Assembly: GCA_964483405.1 (NCBI GenBank)
Contig: CAZABC010000014.1
Location: 1-64,000, forward strand
Direction of reading: 5' to 3'
DNA length: 64,000 nt
DNA from: CAZABC01 sp964483405
GTDB taxonomy: Bacteria; Chloroflexota; Limnocylindria; Limnocylindrales; CSP1-4
In this document: in pieces, positions 32,682 through 41,208 of the stretch
How the letters are laid out: each line of letters starts with the position of its first letter
Numbering within the stretch: the first letter of the stretch is position 1
The notes under the pieces: generated by a model
Told to the model about the DNA's origin: nothing
The model's input: the letters and a program-made list of their open reading frames with translations, nothing else
Database searches by the model: none
Made by a program: the position numbers and the translations under genes

Positions 32682-33866
32682 CTAGCCCCTCGGCGCCCCG
32701 AACCGGTCCGGGTCGAGCTCGCGCGGGATCCCCGGCCCGCGGCCGAGGACGAGGTCGGCGATCATCCGGGCCGACGCCGGGCCGGTGGAGACCCCCCAGG
32801 GTCCGTGCCCGGCGCAGACGAAGGCCCCCCGCAGCCCCGGCACCGCCCCGACGAGCGGCAGCCCGTCGACGCTCTGCGGCCGCGCGCAGGCCCGGACGCC
32901 GCGGATCGGCGCGTCGGCGACCCCGGGCACGAACCGCGTCGCCCCGGCGAGGATCCGCTCCAGCCAGTCCTGCGGGTCGGGCTCGTGCGAGAGGAACGTC
33001 GAGCCGACGGCGGCCGCGCCCGGCAGCGGCACGAGGCTGAAGTCCAGCTCGTGCGGCTGCGATCCGTGTGGTCCGCCCGGCGGGGTCCGTGGGTCGCCGG
33101 CGCCGTCGGTGACCGCGCCGCCGATCGCCTCGTCGATGCCCGCCGCCTCGAGGACATGGCGCGGCGGGGTGGCGATCTCCGCCTCGACGACGACGCCCCA
33201 GCGCGGACGGATCGGGGCCCACCGGCCCGACGGGTCGAGCAGCTCGGGGGTCCAGGGTCCGGCCGCGACGACGACCGCCCCGGCCGGCACGAGCCGCCCC
33301 TCCACCCGGATCCCGACGACCACGTCACCCTCGACCGTCAGCTCGGCGGCCCGACCCTGTCGGACCTGGGCACCGAGCGACTCGGCGAGGGTCGCGAAGG
33401 CGTACGTCGAGGCGCCCGGCATCACCGGGAAGCCGATGTCGACCCGGCAGGCCCACAGGTCCGGCGCGAGGGTCGGCTCGACGCCGAGCAGCTCCTCGCC
33501 GCCGAGGACGTCGACCCGGAGCACCGGGAACGCGTCGGAGATCCGGTCGGCCTGCTGCCGGACGACGACCTCCTCGGCCGAGACGAACAGCATCCCCGAC
33601 GGCTCGGCCGCGAACCGGAAGCCCGCCGAGCCGGCGGCGAGGGCGCGGTGATGGGCGAGCGTCTCGTGGTAGAGCGCGGCGAGGACCGGGTCGAACGGGT
33701 GCTGGACGACGCCCGAGTTCGCGCCGGAGGCGCCCGACGCGAGCCCCTCACGCTCGACGAGCACCACCCTGGCGCCGGCCTCGGCGAGGAACGCGGCGGC
33801 GGCGGCCCCGACGATGCCCCCGCCGACGACCGCCACGTCCGGCGCGGGTCCGTTCGATGCGTGCAT
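32682..33866 (-). CDS. FAD-dependent amino acid/amine oxidoreductase (DAO family)
   Basis: 394 aa, D-amino-acid oxidase/glycine oxidase fold. FAD motif VAVVGGGIVGAAAAAFLAEAG (residues ~11-31), the ASGASGANSGVV active-site loop after it, and the C-terminal RACARPQSVDGLPLVGAVPG and GHGPWGVSTGPASA flavin-contact segment. Members oxidise glycine, sarcosine, proline or D-amino acids. A TAGGCT box ends 6 nt before the ATG and no ribosome site is present, so the mRNA is likely leaderless. It is one of three DAO-type enzymes in the window. Substrate not resolved. Confidence 0.9.
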   Translation of the reverse strand: MHASNGPAPDVAVVGGGIVGAAAAAFLAEAGARVVLVEREGLASGASGANSGVVQHPFDPVLAALYHETLAHHRALAAGSAGFRFAAEPSGMLFVSAEEVVVRQQADRISDAFPVLRVDVLGGEELLGVEPTLAPDLWACRVDIGFPVMPGASTYAFATLAESLGAQVRQGRAAELTVEGDVVVGIRVEGRLVPAGAVVVAAGPWTPELLDPSGRWAPIRPRWGVVVEAEIATPPRHVLEAAGIDEAIGGAVTDGAGDPRTPPGGPHGSQPHELDFSLVPLPGAAAVGSTFLSHEPDPQDWLERILAGATRFVPGVADAPIRGVRACARPQSVDGLPLVGAVPGLRGAFVCAGHGPWGVSTGPASARMIADLVLGRGPGIPRELDPDRFGAPRG

Positions 33867-33872
33867 GGCCAG

Positions 33873-33878
33873 AGCCTA
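33873..33878 (-). promoter_or_regulatory. -10 box (TAGGCT), leaderless start of the DAO gene
   Basis: TAGGCT on the minus strand ends 6 nt before the ATG at 33866; no Shine-Dalgarno. Confidence 0.5.
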
Positions 33879-33954
33879 CGCCGCCGTCACGACGCGATCA
33901 CGCCGCCCTCGCGACGGACCGCCATGCGGTGCCGCGGGCGCGGCCCGACCTCGC

Positions 33955-35115
33955 TCAGCTGTCGGCTAGCGCCCGCTCCAGCTCGGCCCACTGCTCCTCG
34001 ACCGGGTCGAGGCCGATGTGGAGCCGGATGAGCTCGCCGCCGGTCCAGGGGCTGACCGAGCGGCCCGGGCCGAACTGCGCGACCGGCATCACGAGCGGCT
34101 CGTAGCCGCCCCACGAGTAGCCGATCCCGAAGATCCCCCCGGCGGCCAGCCGGTCGGTGAAGGCGGTCGCGTCGGCGGGGCCCGCCGGCCGGCCGTCCGG
34201 GGCGAGGAGCTCGAACGAGAACAGCCCGCTGCTGCCGTGGAAGTCGCGCCGCCACAGGTCGTGCCCGGGGTGGTCGGGCAGGGCGGGGTGGAGGACCCGG
34301 CCGACCCGGGGGTGCGCGGCGAGCCGGCGGGCGATCGCGAGCGCGTTCGCCTCGTGGGCGCGGATCCGGAGGGTCACGGTCCGGGCGCCGCGCAGGAGGA
34401 GGAAGGCGTCCTCGCCGTTCGTGCAGATGCCGAGGTCCCAGGCCGCCCCGCGAACGACCGGCAGGAGCTCGTCGGTCGCGAAGACCGCACCCGCGAGCAC
34501 GTCGGCATGCCCGCCCCAGTACTTCGTCAGGGCCACGACCGAGACGTCGACCCCGTGGTCGAACGGCCGGAAGATCCCCGGCGAGCCCCACGTGTTGTCG
34601 ACCATCGTCACGACCCGGTGGTCGGCCGCCCGCGCGGCGGCGACGATCGCCGGCACGTCACCGATCTCGAAGGTGTTCGTCCCGGGGCTCTCGATCCAGA
34701 TGACCGCCGTCTCGGGCCGGATCAGGCCCGCGATCCCGGCGCCGATCAGCGGGTCGTAGTACTCGGTCGTCACGCCGAGCCGGGCGAGGATCCCGTCGCA
34801 CAGGACGCGGACCGGGCCGTAGGCCGCATCGACGACGAGGATGTGGTCGCCGGGCCGGACGACGGCGAGGAGCGCGGTCGAGATCGCCGCGAGGCCGCTC
34901 GGCGCGAGGGCGGCGACCGTGCCGCCCTCGCCGGCTTCGAGGAGCCGGCAGAGCGCCGCGGTCGTCGGCGTCGAGAAGGTCCCGTAGACCGACGACTCGG
35001 GATCGCCGGCAAGCCAGCGCTCGCGGACGCGCTCGAGGTGGCCGATGTCGTCGAAGATGACCGTTGAGGTCCGCCAGACCGGCGGGTTCGGGGTCCGGAA
35101 GCGGCCTTCGTTCAT
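33955..35115 (-). CDS. Cys/Met metabolism PLP-dependent enzyme (cystathionine lyase/synthase family)
   Basis: 386 aa. Family marks: SSVYGTFSTPTTAALCRLLEAGEGG at the N-terminus, WIESPGTNTFEIGDVPAIV (~160-178), VDNTWGSPGIFRPFDHGVDVSVVALTKYWGGH holding the PLP Lys (TKYWGGH, near 215) and the C-terminal SWGGYEPLVMPV and RLHIGLDP. The SxxK of classical enzymes reads ALTKYWGGH. Such enzymes perform gamma-synthase, beta-lyase or gamma-lyase reactions on cystathionine and relatives; beta-lyase-like by the SWGGYE segment. It starts at ATG 35115 with a GATAAT box 6 nt before and no ribosome site. Divergent from the Mth938-like gene. Confidence 0.9.
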   Translation of the reverse strand: MNEGRFRTPNPPVWRTSTVIFDDIGHLERVRERWLAGDPESSVYGTFSTPTTAALCRLLEAGEGGTVAALAPSGLAAISTALLAVVRPGDHILVVDAAYGPVRVLCDGILARLGVTTEYYDPLIGAGIAGLIRPETAVIWIESPGTNTFEIGDVPAIVAAARAADHRVVTMVDNTWGSPGIFRPFDHGVDVSVVALTKYWGGHADVLAGAVFATDELLPVVRGAAWDLGICTNGEDAFLLLRGARTVTLRIRAHEANALAIARRLAAHPRVGRVLHPALPDHPGHDLWRRDFHGSSGLFSFELLAPDGRPAGPADATAFTDRLAAGGIFGIGYSWGGYEPLVMPVAQFGPGRSVSPWTGGELIRLHIGLDPVEEQWAELERALADS

Positions 35116-35121
35116 CCGTCG

Positions 35122-35127
35122 ATTATC
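35122..35127 (-). promoter_or_regulatory. -10 box (GATAAT), leaderless start of the PLP enzyme gene
   Basis: GATAAT on the minus strand ends 6 nt before the ATG at 35115. Confidence 0.4.
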
Positions 35128-35144
35128 GGCTCGGGCCGCATCCC

Positions 35145-35173
35145 TTGACAGGAGCCCGCGACGGCGCTTGGCT
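35145..35173 (+). promoter_or_regulatory. Promoter TTGACA-17-TTGGCT, leaderless
   Basis: A consensus -35 TTGACA (35145-35150), a 17-bp spacer and TTGGCT (35168-35173) are followed by 6 nt and the ATG at 35180. Together they place transcription start at the ATG. It is the clearest complete leaderless promoter of the window. Confidence 0.55.
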
Positions 35174-35179
35174 GGCGCC

Positions 35180-35533
35180 ATGGAGGCGCGCTTCATCGGG
35201 TTCGGCGAGGTCGAGATCGACGGCCGCCGATACGAGCGCGATGTCGTCGTCGAGCGCGGCGTGGTCGGCAAACGGGACAAGAAGGCGTCGCGGCCGCTCC
35301 GCGATCGGTACGGCCACACGCCGCTCAGCCTCCTCGAGCCGATCCCGTGGCGGTGCCGGCGGCTGATCGTCGGGACCGGCGCGGACGGGATGCTGCCGAT
35401 CGAGCCCGGTGTCCTCGCCGAGGCCGACCGCCGCGGAGTGGAGCTCGTCGCGCTGCCGACCGCCGACGCCTGCCGCCTCCTTTCCGGGGCCGACCCCAAG
35501 GAGACCGCGGCGATCCTCCACGTGACCTGCTGA
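35180..35533 (+). CDS. Mth938-like (NDUFAF3/DUF498) domain protein
   Basis: 117 aa. Matches the Mth938/DUF498 fold shared with mitochondrial complex I assembly factor NDUFAF3: FIGFGEVEIDGRRYERDVVV at residues ~5-24, CRRLIVGTGADGMLPIEPGV (~59-78), VELVALPTADACRLL and a short tail. The bacterial role is unknown. A consensus promoter places transcription at the ATG. It is followed 19 bp later by a class V aminotransferase and may be co-transcribed with it. Confidence 0.82.
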   Translation: MEARFIGFGEVEIDGRRYERDVVVERGVVGKRDKKASRPLRDRYGHTPLSLLEPIPWRCRRLIVGTGADGMLPIEPGVLAEADRRGVELVALPTADACRLLSGADPKETAAILHVTC

Positions 35534-35552
35534 CCAGCCGATGGAGACCGCG

Positions 35553-36623
35553 ATGGACGACGCGATCCGGGCCCGCTTCTCGCCGGCCCCGGGCGTGGCC
35601 TACCTCGACACGGCGACCTACGGCCTGCCGCCCGACGCGACCGTCGAGGCGATGCGGGCCGCGCTCGCCGCCTGGGGGGACGGGTCCGCCCACTGGATCG
35701 ACGACTGGGACCGGCCGGCCGAGGCCGCCCGGACCTTCTTCGCGGCGCTCATCAGCTCGACCGCGGACCGCGTCTCGCTCCAGCCGGCCGCGTCGACCGG
35801 GGTCGGTCTCGTCGCGGCGACGCTCGGCCCCGACGACGAGGTCGTCGTGCCCGACGACGAGTTCACCTCGGTCCTCTTCCCGCTGCTCGTCGGCCGGGAG
35901 CGCGGCGCGGTCGTCCGCGAGGTCCCGTTCGAGCGGCTCGTCGACGGGATCGGCCCGCGGACGACGCTCGTCGCCGTGAGCGCGGTCCAGATGCAGACCG
36001 GCCGGACGGCCCCGCTCGAGGCGCTCGCCGATCGCGCCGCCGAGGTCGGGGCTCGGCTCCTCGTCGACGCGACCCAGGCCGTGCCGCTCGTGCCGCTCGC
36101 CGGGATGGTCGACCGGATCGACTACCTGGTCGCGGCGGCGTACAAGCACCTGCTCTGCCCGCGCGGCGTCGCCTTCCTCGCCGTCGGCCCGGGTCGGGCC
36201 GCCGAGCTTCCGCCGCTCGACGCCAGCTGGCGGGCCGCGACCGACCCGTACGGCCGCTTCTTCGGCGGGCCGTTGACGCTGCCCGACGACGCCCGGCGGC
36301 TCGACGTCTCGCTCGCCTGGCTGCCGTGGGTCGGCGCGGTCGAGTCGCTCGGGCTGCTCGCGGCCTGGGCGCCGACCGGTGCCTTCGAGCGGGCGCTCGA
36401 CCGGGCCGGCCGCCTTGCCGACCGGCTCGGGGTCCCGTGGAGCGGCGCGTCGCTCGTCTGCCCGCCGATCGACGACCCCGATGGCGCCCGGGAGGCCCTC
36501 GCGGCGGCCGGCGTGCGAGCCGCCGTGCGCGGAACGGCCGTCCGCTTCGCCACCCACGTCTACACGACCGACGACGACCTCGACCGGGCCGCCCGGGCGA
36601 TCGAGCCGTTCGTCCGGCGCTGA
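35553..36623 (+). CDS. Class V aminotransferase/cysteine desulfurase-like PLP enzyme
   Basis: About 356 aa. Fold type I, class V: YLDTATYGLPP near the N-terminus, SLQPAASTGVGLVAA (~73-87), LLVDATQAVPLVPL with the PLP Asp (~170), and the Schiff-base Lys in LVAAAYKHLLCPRGVAFL (~195). The C-terminus resembles the egtE/isopenicillin-epimerase-like branch more than IscS, because there is no conserved catalytic Cys loop. Start chosen at ATG 35553 with GGAG 6 nt upstream; ATG 35541 is in frame. Substrate unknown. Confidence 0.88.
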   Translation: MDDAIRARFSPAPGVAYLDTATYGLPPDATVEAMRAALAAWGDGSAHWIDDWDRPAEAARTFFAALISSTADRVSLQPAASTGVGLVAATLGPDDEVVVPDDEFTSVLFPLLVGRERGAVVREVPFERLVDGIGPRTTLVAVSAVQMQTGRTAPLEALADRAAEVGARLLVDATQAVPLVPLAGMVDRIDYLVAAAYKHLLCPRGVAFLAVGPGRAAELPPLDASWRAATDPYGRFFGGPLTLPDDARRLDVSLAWLPWVGAVESLGLLAAWAPTGAFERALDRAGRLADRLGVPWSGASLVCPPIDDPDGAREALAAAGVRAAVRGTAVRFATHVYTTDDDLDRAARAIEPFVRR

Positions 36624-36660
36624 CCGCCGCCCGCCCGGAGCGCTCGCGGACGCGCCTTGG

Positions 36661-36666
36661 TACCCT
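36661..36666 (+). promoter_or_regulatory. Extended -10 (TGG-TACCCT) of the ATP-grasp gene
   Basis: TACCCT preceded by TGG (extended -10) and ending 9 nt before the GTG at 36676. Confidence 0.45.
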
Positions 36667-36675
36667 CTCGGGCCC

Positions 36676-37836
36676 GTGAACGTCGTCCTCCTGAGCCCGC
36701 ACTTCCCGCCGCAGCTGCGGCACTACGCGATGCGCCTCCGCGAGGCCGGCGCGACGGTCCTCGGCATCGCCGACGAGGCATGGGAGGCGCTCCATCCCGA
36801 CCTCCGCGGTGCGCTGACCGAGTACTACCGGGTCCCCGACATGCACGACGAGGACGCGCTCGTCCGGGCGATGGGCTGGCTCATCCACCGCCACGGCCGG
36901 ATCGACCGGCTCGAGTCGCTCAACGAGTACTGGCTCGAGACCGACGCGCGGCTCCGGACGGCGTTCGACATCCCCGGCATCCGGCTGGCCGCCGTCGGCC
37001 GGGTGAAGCGCAAGTCGGCGATGAAGCGCGTCTTCGAGCGGGCCGGTGCGATCGTCCCCCGCGGCCGGGTCTGCCGGTCGCCGCGGGAGGCCCGTCGGCT
37101 CGCCGCCGAGCTCGGCTTCCCGATCATCGCCAAGCCCGACGTCGGGGTCGGCGCGGCCGCCACGTTCCGACTCGAGGACGAGGCCGCCCTCGAGGCCCAC
37201 CTCGCGTCGAAGCCGCCCGGCGACTACCTCTACGAGGAGGCGATCGAGGGGGCCATCGAGACGTACGACGGCATCGCCGACCGCGAGGGGAACGTCGTCT
37301 TCGACGTCACGATGTCGTATGGGCTGCCGGTCATCGAGGCGGTCGCCGGCGGCGACATGTACTACTGGATCGACCGGACGATCCCGGCCGACCTCGTCGA
37401 CGTCGGCCGACGGGTCCTCCGGGCGTTCGACGTCCGGGAGCGGCCGTTCCACTTCGAGTTCTTCCGTCGGCCCGACGGCGCCCTCGTCGCCCTCGAGGTC
37501 AACATGCGCCAGCCCGGCGGGATCACCGTCGACATGTGGAACATCGCCAACTCGATCGACTGCTACCGGGCCTGGGCCGACGTCGTGACGACCGGCCGGG
37601 CCGAGCTCCAGCCGACGCGGGCGAACGTCTGCATGTACGTCGGGCGCAAGCGTGGCCGGCCGTACGTCCGGTCGCACGAGGAGGTCATCGCGCTGGCCGG
37701 GCCCCGGTTCGCCCACCACGAGCGGATCGACGACGTCTTCGCGCCGGCGATCGGCAACGAGGGCTACCTGCTCCTCGACCCCGACCGGGCGCCGCTCGTC
37801 GAGCTGGCCCGCGCCATCCACGAGACCCGGGCCTGA
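36676..37836 (+). CDS. ATP-grasp domain carboxylate-amine ligase-like protein
   Basis: 386 aa. An N-terminal Rossmann-like domain (NVVLLSPHFPPQLRHYAMRLRE, residues 2-23) precedes an ATP-grasp fold (~110-310): KRKSAMKRVFERAGAIVPRG, FPIIAKPDVGVGAAATFRLED with the ATP-binding Lys, YEEAIEGAIETYDGI, and the Mg-binding EFFRRPDGALVALEVNMRQPGG (Glu and Asn). ATP-grasp ligases join an amine or thiol to a carboxylate via an acylphosphate. The product is not deducible. It is followed 10 bp later by an esterase gene, likely the same operon. The start GTG has no ribosome site. Confidence 0.87.
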   Translation: MNVVLLSPHFPPQLRHYAMRLREAGATVLGIADEAWEALHPDLRGALTEYYRVPDMHDEDALVRAMGWLIHRHGRIDRLESLNEYWLETDARLRTAFDIPGIRLAAVGRVKRKSAMKRVFERAGAIVPRGRVCRSPREARRLAAELGFPIIAKPDVGVGAAATFRLEDEAALEAHLASKPPGDYLYEEAIEGAIETYDGIADREGNVVFDVTMSYGLPVIEAVAGGDMYYWIDRTIPADLVDVGRRVLRAFDVRERPFHFEFFRRPDGALVALEVNMRQPGGITVDMWNIANSIDCYRAWADVVTTGRAELQPTRANVCMYVGRKRGRPYVRSHEEVIALAGPRFAHHERIDDVFAPAIGNEGYLLLDPDRAPLVELARAIHETRA

Positions 37837-37846
37837 GGCGGCGCCG

Positions 37847-38581
37847 GTGCACGTCGAGGAGCACCTCATGCCGAGCGAGGCGCTCGGCCACGACATGGCG
37901 TTCCGGGTCTACGGCCACGACGGCCGTCCGGTCGTCGCATTCCCCTCGCAGGACGGGCGGTACACGGACGTCGAGGGCTTCGGGCTCGTCGAGTCGATCG
38001 CCCACCTCATCGAGGCCGGCCGGATGCGGCTCGTTGCCGTCGACGGGGTCGACTGGCAGAGCTGGACGAACGCCTCCGCCCACCCGGCGGACCGGGCCCG
38101 TCGGCACGAGGCCTACGACCGCCACATCGCCCACGAGATCGTCCCCTGGGTCCGGGAGCGGACCGGCTGGGCGACCGCCTGGGCGACCGGCGCGAGCATG
38201 GGCGCGTATCACGCGGCGAACGTCGTCTTCCGGCACCCCGATCGCTTCGATGGCCTCATCGCGATGTCGGGCGTCTACCAGATGGCCGACTTCACCGACG
38301 GCCACGTCGACGAGACGGTCTACCTCCACTCGCCGCTCTTCTACTTGCCGAACCTCGACGACCCCTGGTACCTCGACCGGCTCCGGACGGCGAAGATCGC
38401 GATCGTCGTCGGGCAGGGGGCCTGGGAGGAGCCGATGCTGACCCAGACGCGGATCCTCCGCGAGATCCTCGCCGCGAAGGGCATCCCGGCGATCGTCGAC
38501 GAGTGGGGCCGCGACGTGGACCACGACTGGCCGTGGTGGCGACGGATGCTCCCGCACTACCTCGAGCGGCTCGGGGTCTAG
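37847..38581 (+). CDS. Esterase-family protein (YjjB/COG4947-like alpha/beta hydrolase)
   Basis: About 244 aa alpha/beta hydrolase. The nucleophile Ser is in TGASMGAYHA (~115-124), with a His in the DVDHDWPWWRRM segment near the C-terminus. The opening HVEEHLMPSEALGHDMAFRVYG fits the family N-terminus, so GTG 37847 is preferred over ATG 37868, although the latter has a better ribosome site (GGAG). The AIPF-like residues GRPVVAFPSQDGRYTDVEGFG are family-typical. Probably in one operon with the upstream ATP-grasp ligase; may remove an acyl group from its product, an inference. Confidence 0.83.
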   Translation: MHVEEHLMPSEALGHDMAFRVYGHDGRPVVAFPSQDGRYTDVEGFGLVESIAHLIEAGRMRLVAVDGVDWQSWTNASAHPADRARRHEAYDRHIAHEIVPWVRERTGWATAWATGASMGAYHAANVVFRHPDRFDGLIAMSGVYQMADFTDGHVDETVYLHSPLFYLPNLDDPWYLDRLRTAKIAIVVGQGAWEEPMLTQTRILREILAAKGIPAIVDEWGRDVDHDWPWWRRMLPHYLERLGV

Positions 38582-38591
38582 GGCGCGCTGG

Positions 38592-38597
38592 TATCGT
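38592..38597 (+). promoter_or_regulatory. Extended -10 (TGG-TATCGT), leaderless start of lipB
   Basis: TATCGT preceded by TGG; ends 7 nt before the GTG at 38605. Confidence 0.5.
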
Positions 38598-38604
38598 CGC
38601 GAGC

Positions 38605-39429
38605 GTGACGGATCCCACAGCGCCCGACCCGGGGCCACCCGCGCCGTCCGCGGTGCCGCCGATCGTCGCGCGCTGGCTGGGCCGCGTCCCGTACCGGGAG
38701 GCGCTCGATCTCCAGCACCGGCTCCACGCGGCCCGGGTGGCCGGCCGCGTCCCCGACACGCTCCTCCTCCTCGAGCACGAGCCCGTCCTGACCCTCGGCC
38801 GGCGGGCCGACGAGGCCTTCGTGCGGGCGAAGCCGCGGGAGCTGCGGCGGCGCGGGATCGAGGTCGTCCGGGTCGAGCGCGGCGGCGAGGTGACGTACCA
38901 CGGGCCCGGTCAGCTCGTCGCCTACCCGATCCTCCGCCTCGGCGACCGGGGGCTGCTGCTCCGGCCGCTGGTCCGGGCCCTCGAGGCCGCGATGATCGCG
39001 ACCTGTGTCGCGCTCGGCGTCGACGACGCGGATCGCCGCGACGGCCAGCCGGGCTGCTGGGTCGCCCTCGCGACGCCCGCGCCGCGCAAGATCGGCGCGC
39101 TCGGCCTTCGGGTCGAGCGCGGGGCGACGTACCATGGGATCGCCCTCAACGTGTCGGTCGACCTGGCCGACTTCGACCTCATCGACGCCTGCGGGCTGCC
39201 GGGGGTCGTCTCGACCTCGATCGCGGCGGAGGTCGGTCGCACCGCTGAGCCGCCGACGACGGCCTCGGTCGCCCGGGCCGCGGCGATCTTCGCCGGGGCC
39301 CTCGCCGCCGATCTCGGCGCGTCGCTCGACGGGGCGCTGCCGCCCGACGCCGATCCCGCCGCCGAGCGAGCCGCGGTCGAGCGGGTCGCCGCCGAGTGGG
39401 TCGCCGCGGAGTCGACGCTGCTATCGTGA
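38605..39429 (+). CDS. lipB: Lipoyl(octanoyl) transferase LipB
   Basis: 274 aa. Moves octanoate from acyl carrier protein to lipoyl domains of 2-oxoacid dehydrogenases and GcvH. Motifs: RRRGIEVVRVERGGEVTYHGPGQLVAYPI (the RGGxxTYHGPGQ signature), PRKIGALGLRV with the catalytic Lys, and FDLIDACGLPG with the acyl-carrying Cys. Length is slightly above the family mean owing to an Ala/Pro-rich head and an Ala-rich C-terminal tail. No lipA is adjacent. Starts at GTG without a ribosome site. The promoter box of the next gene overlaps its final codons. Confidence 0.94.
   Translation: MTDPTAPDPGPPAPSAVPPIVARWLGRVPYREALDLQHRLHAARVAGRVPDTLLLLEHEPVLTLGRRADEAFVRAKPRELRRRGIEVVRVERGGEVTYHGPGQLVAYPILRLGDRGLLLRPLVRALEAAMIATCVALGVDDADRRDGQPGCWVALATPAPRKIGALGLRVERGATYHGIALNVSVDLADFDLIDACGLPGVVSTSIAAEVGRTAEPPTTASVARAAAIFAGALAADLGASLDGALPPDADPAAERAAVERVAAEWVAAESTLLS
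39422..39427 (+). promoter_or_regulatory. Extended -10 (TGC-TATCGT) inside the 3' end of lipB
   Basis: TATCGT lies across the end of lipB, ending 7 nt before the ATG at 39435, so the next gene has its own leaderless start despite a spacing of only 5 bp. Confidence 0.5.
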
Positions 39430-39434
39430 CCCCG

Positions 39435-40442
39435 ATGGGCGCCGGGCTCTTCGAGCTGCGCAAGGACGCGATCACGGGCTGGTGGGTGGCGACGATCGTC
39501 GACCGCCAGTTCCACCGTGATCGGTTCCGGACGTCCGCCCAGCCGGCCGACGACCACGGCGAGTGTCGCAACTGCATCGAGCCGGCCGGCGACGGGATCC
39601 GCACCCGCATCCTGAAGGACTACGCCTTCAACGTCGTCGGGACCGAGGAGGAGGCGCGGGCGCTCGACGCCGGGCTGGCCCAGATGCGGCTCTCGCAGGC
39701 CCGGGCCAGTGGTGCCTGGAAGACGGTCGTCGCCCCGCCGGGCGAGCACCGGGCGCTCCATCTCGTCGGGTCGGCGCTCATCGGTGGACTCCTCGAGGGG
39801 GTCCGGGCCGAGATCGAGCGGGCGCGCGAGGACGGCGCGCTCGAGTACGTCCAGGTCGTCCAGAACTGGGGCCGCCAGGCGGGCGCCCGGACGAACCACC
39901 TGTGCCTCGACATCTACGACCTGCCGCAGGTGCCCCACCGGGTGGGGGAGGAGATCGGCGGCGCGGCCCGGTTCGTGATCCGCGAGGGCGAGTGCCCCTT
40001 CTGCCGGCTCGTCCGCGAGGAGGTCAGGACCGCCGACCGGCTCGTCTGGCAGGACGCCGCGAGCGTGGCCTTCGCGCCGTATGCCTCCCGTTCGCCGTTC
40101 GAGGTCTGGGTCGTCCCACGCCACCACGAGGCCGACTTCGGGCGAGCGACGGACGGCGACGTCGCATCGACGGCCGAGGCGCTCCGCCAGGTCCTCGGGC
40201 GGCTGGCGACCCTCGACCAGCCGCCGTACAACCTCGTCCTCCACACCGCGCCGCTCCGCGAGCGGGTCGACTCGACCTTCCACTGGCACTGGGAGATCCA
40301 CCCGCGGTTGCGCGAGATCGCCGGGCTCGAGCTCGGGACCGGCCTGCCGGTCAACCCGGTCTCGCCCGAGGAGGCGGTCGACGAGCTGCTCCACGGGACG
40401 CCGCCGGAGGACGCGATCCTCGGCGAGGTCGAGGAGCCGTGA
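39435..40442 (+). CDS. Galactose-1-phosphate uridylyltransferase-like HIT-superfamily protein
   Basis: 335 aa. The GalT/HIT superfamily signature FHWHWEIHP (HxHxxIHP, near residue 280) carries the nucleotidyl-acceptor His. CRNCIEPAG (CxxC, ~36) and the ECPFCRLV pair (~184) are zinc-type ligands, and the middle FRSPFEVWVVPRHHEADFGR-like segment (SRSPFEVWVVPRHHEADF) is the GalT second half. Members are uridylyl- or adenylyltransferases acting on sugar phosphates; the exact donor/acceptor cannot be read here. Starts at ATG under its own promoter. Confidence 0.85.
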   Translation: MGAGLFELRKDAITGWWVATIVDRQFHRDRFRTSAQPADDHGECRNCIEPAGDGIRTRILKDYAFNVVGTEEEARALDAGLAQMRLSQARASGAWKTVVAPPGEHRALHLVGSALIGGLLEGVRAEIERAREDGALEYVQVVQNWGRQAGARTNHLCLDIYDLPQVPHRVGEEIGGAARFVIREGECPFCRLVREEVRTADRLVWQDAASVAFAPYASRSPFEVWVVPRHHEADFGRATDGDVASTAEALRQVLGRLATLDQPPYNLVLHTAPLRERVDSTFHWHWEIHPRLREIAGLELGTGLPVNPVSPEEAVDELLHGTPPEDAILGEVEEP

Positions 40443-40569
40443 CACGAGGCGAGGTCGCCGGTCGCCGCGGCGCGGATCCGCGTCACACCGCCTGCGGCCA
40501 CCTCGTCCAAGGCGCACGAGGCATCGGGAACGTCCTGCCCTTCGTCCCATGCCCGCGACCGGAGCAGTC

Positions 40570-41208
40570 ATGGCCACAGGCGTCACCGCCACCGCCGCGC
40601 TCGCCCTCCCGTGGGTCGGACCGGTGACGGACCGCGATCGTGCCACCGCGGACCGCTTCCTCGAGGAACTGTTCGCGAAGCACCACAACGAGATCTACGC
40701 GTACCTCATCCGGATGCTCCGCGACCCGGAGCTCGCGGCGGACCTGACCCAGGACGCGTTCGTGAAGGCGTACCGCGCGCAGGCGTCGCTCGAGAAGCCG
40801 GAGAACGCCCGCGCCTGGCTCTACTCGATCGCCCACCGGGTCGCCCTCGACGAGCTCCGACGCCGCAAGATCGTCCGCTTCGTCCCGTGGACCGGCGAGT
40901 CCCGCGGGGCCTCGCCGTCGGCCGAGCACCTGGCGATGGACGTCCGGCTATCGGGCGACCTCGCCCGGGCGCTCGAGCGGATCCCGGAGCGCCAGCGGAC
41001 CGCCCTGATCCTCGCCGAGATCCACGACCTGACCGGGCTCGAGCTCGCGGCGGCGCTCGGCGTCAGCCACGTGGCCGCCCGGGCGCTGCTGACCCGGGCC
41101 CGCGAGTCGCTCCGGCAGGCCCTCGCCGACGAGCGTCGGCTGGCCGCCGAGGCCGAGGCCACCCGTGACGCCGCCCGGGCGTCGAGCGATCGCGGGGCGA
41201 TCCAGTGA
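40570..41208 (+). CDS. ECF-family RNA polymerase sigma factor
   Basis: 212 aa. Region 2 (FAKHHNEIYAYLIRMLRDPELAADLTQDAFVKAYRAQ, about residues 33-70) recognises the -10; region 4 (ERIPERQRTALILAEIHDLTGLELAAALGVSHVAARALLTRARESL, ~140-185) contains the HTH. Start at ATG 40570 with GGAGC 5 nt upstream; ATG 40549 is in frame. The GTG of the next gene, a zinc-finger anti-sigma factor, overlaps its TGA (GTGA), the classical sigma/anti-sigma pairing. The regulon is unknown; no separate ECF-type operator was recognised. Confidence 0.93.
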   Translation: MATGVTATAALALPWVGPVTDRDRATADRFLEELFAKHHNEIYAYLIRMLRDPELAADLTQDAFVKAYRAQASLEKPENARAWLYSIAHRVALDELRRRKIVRFVPWTGESRGASPSAEHLAMDVRLSGDLARALERIPERQRTALILAEIHDLTGLELAAALGVSHVAARALLTRARESLRQALADERRLAAEAEATRDAARASSDRGAIQ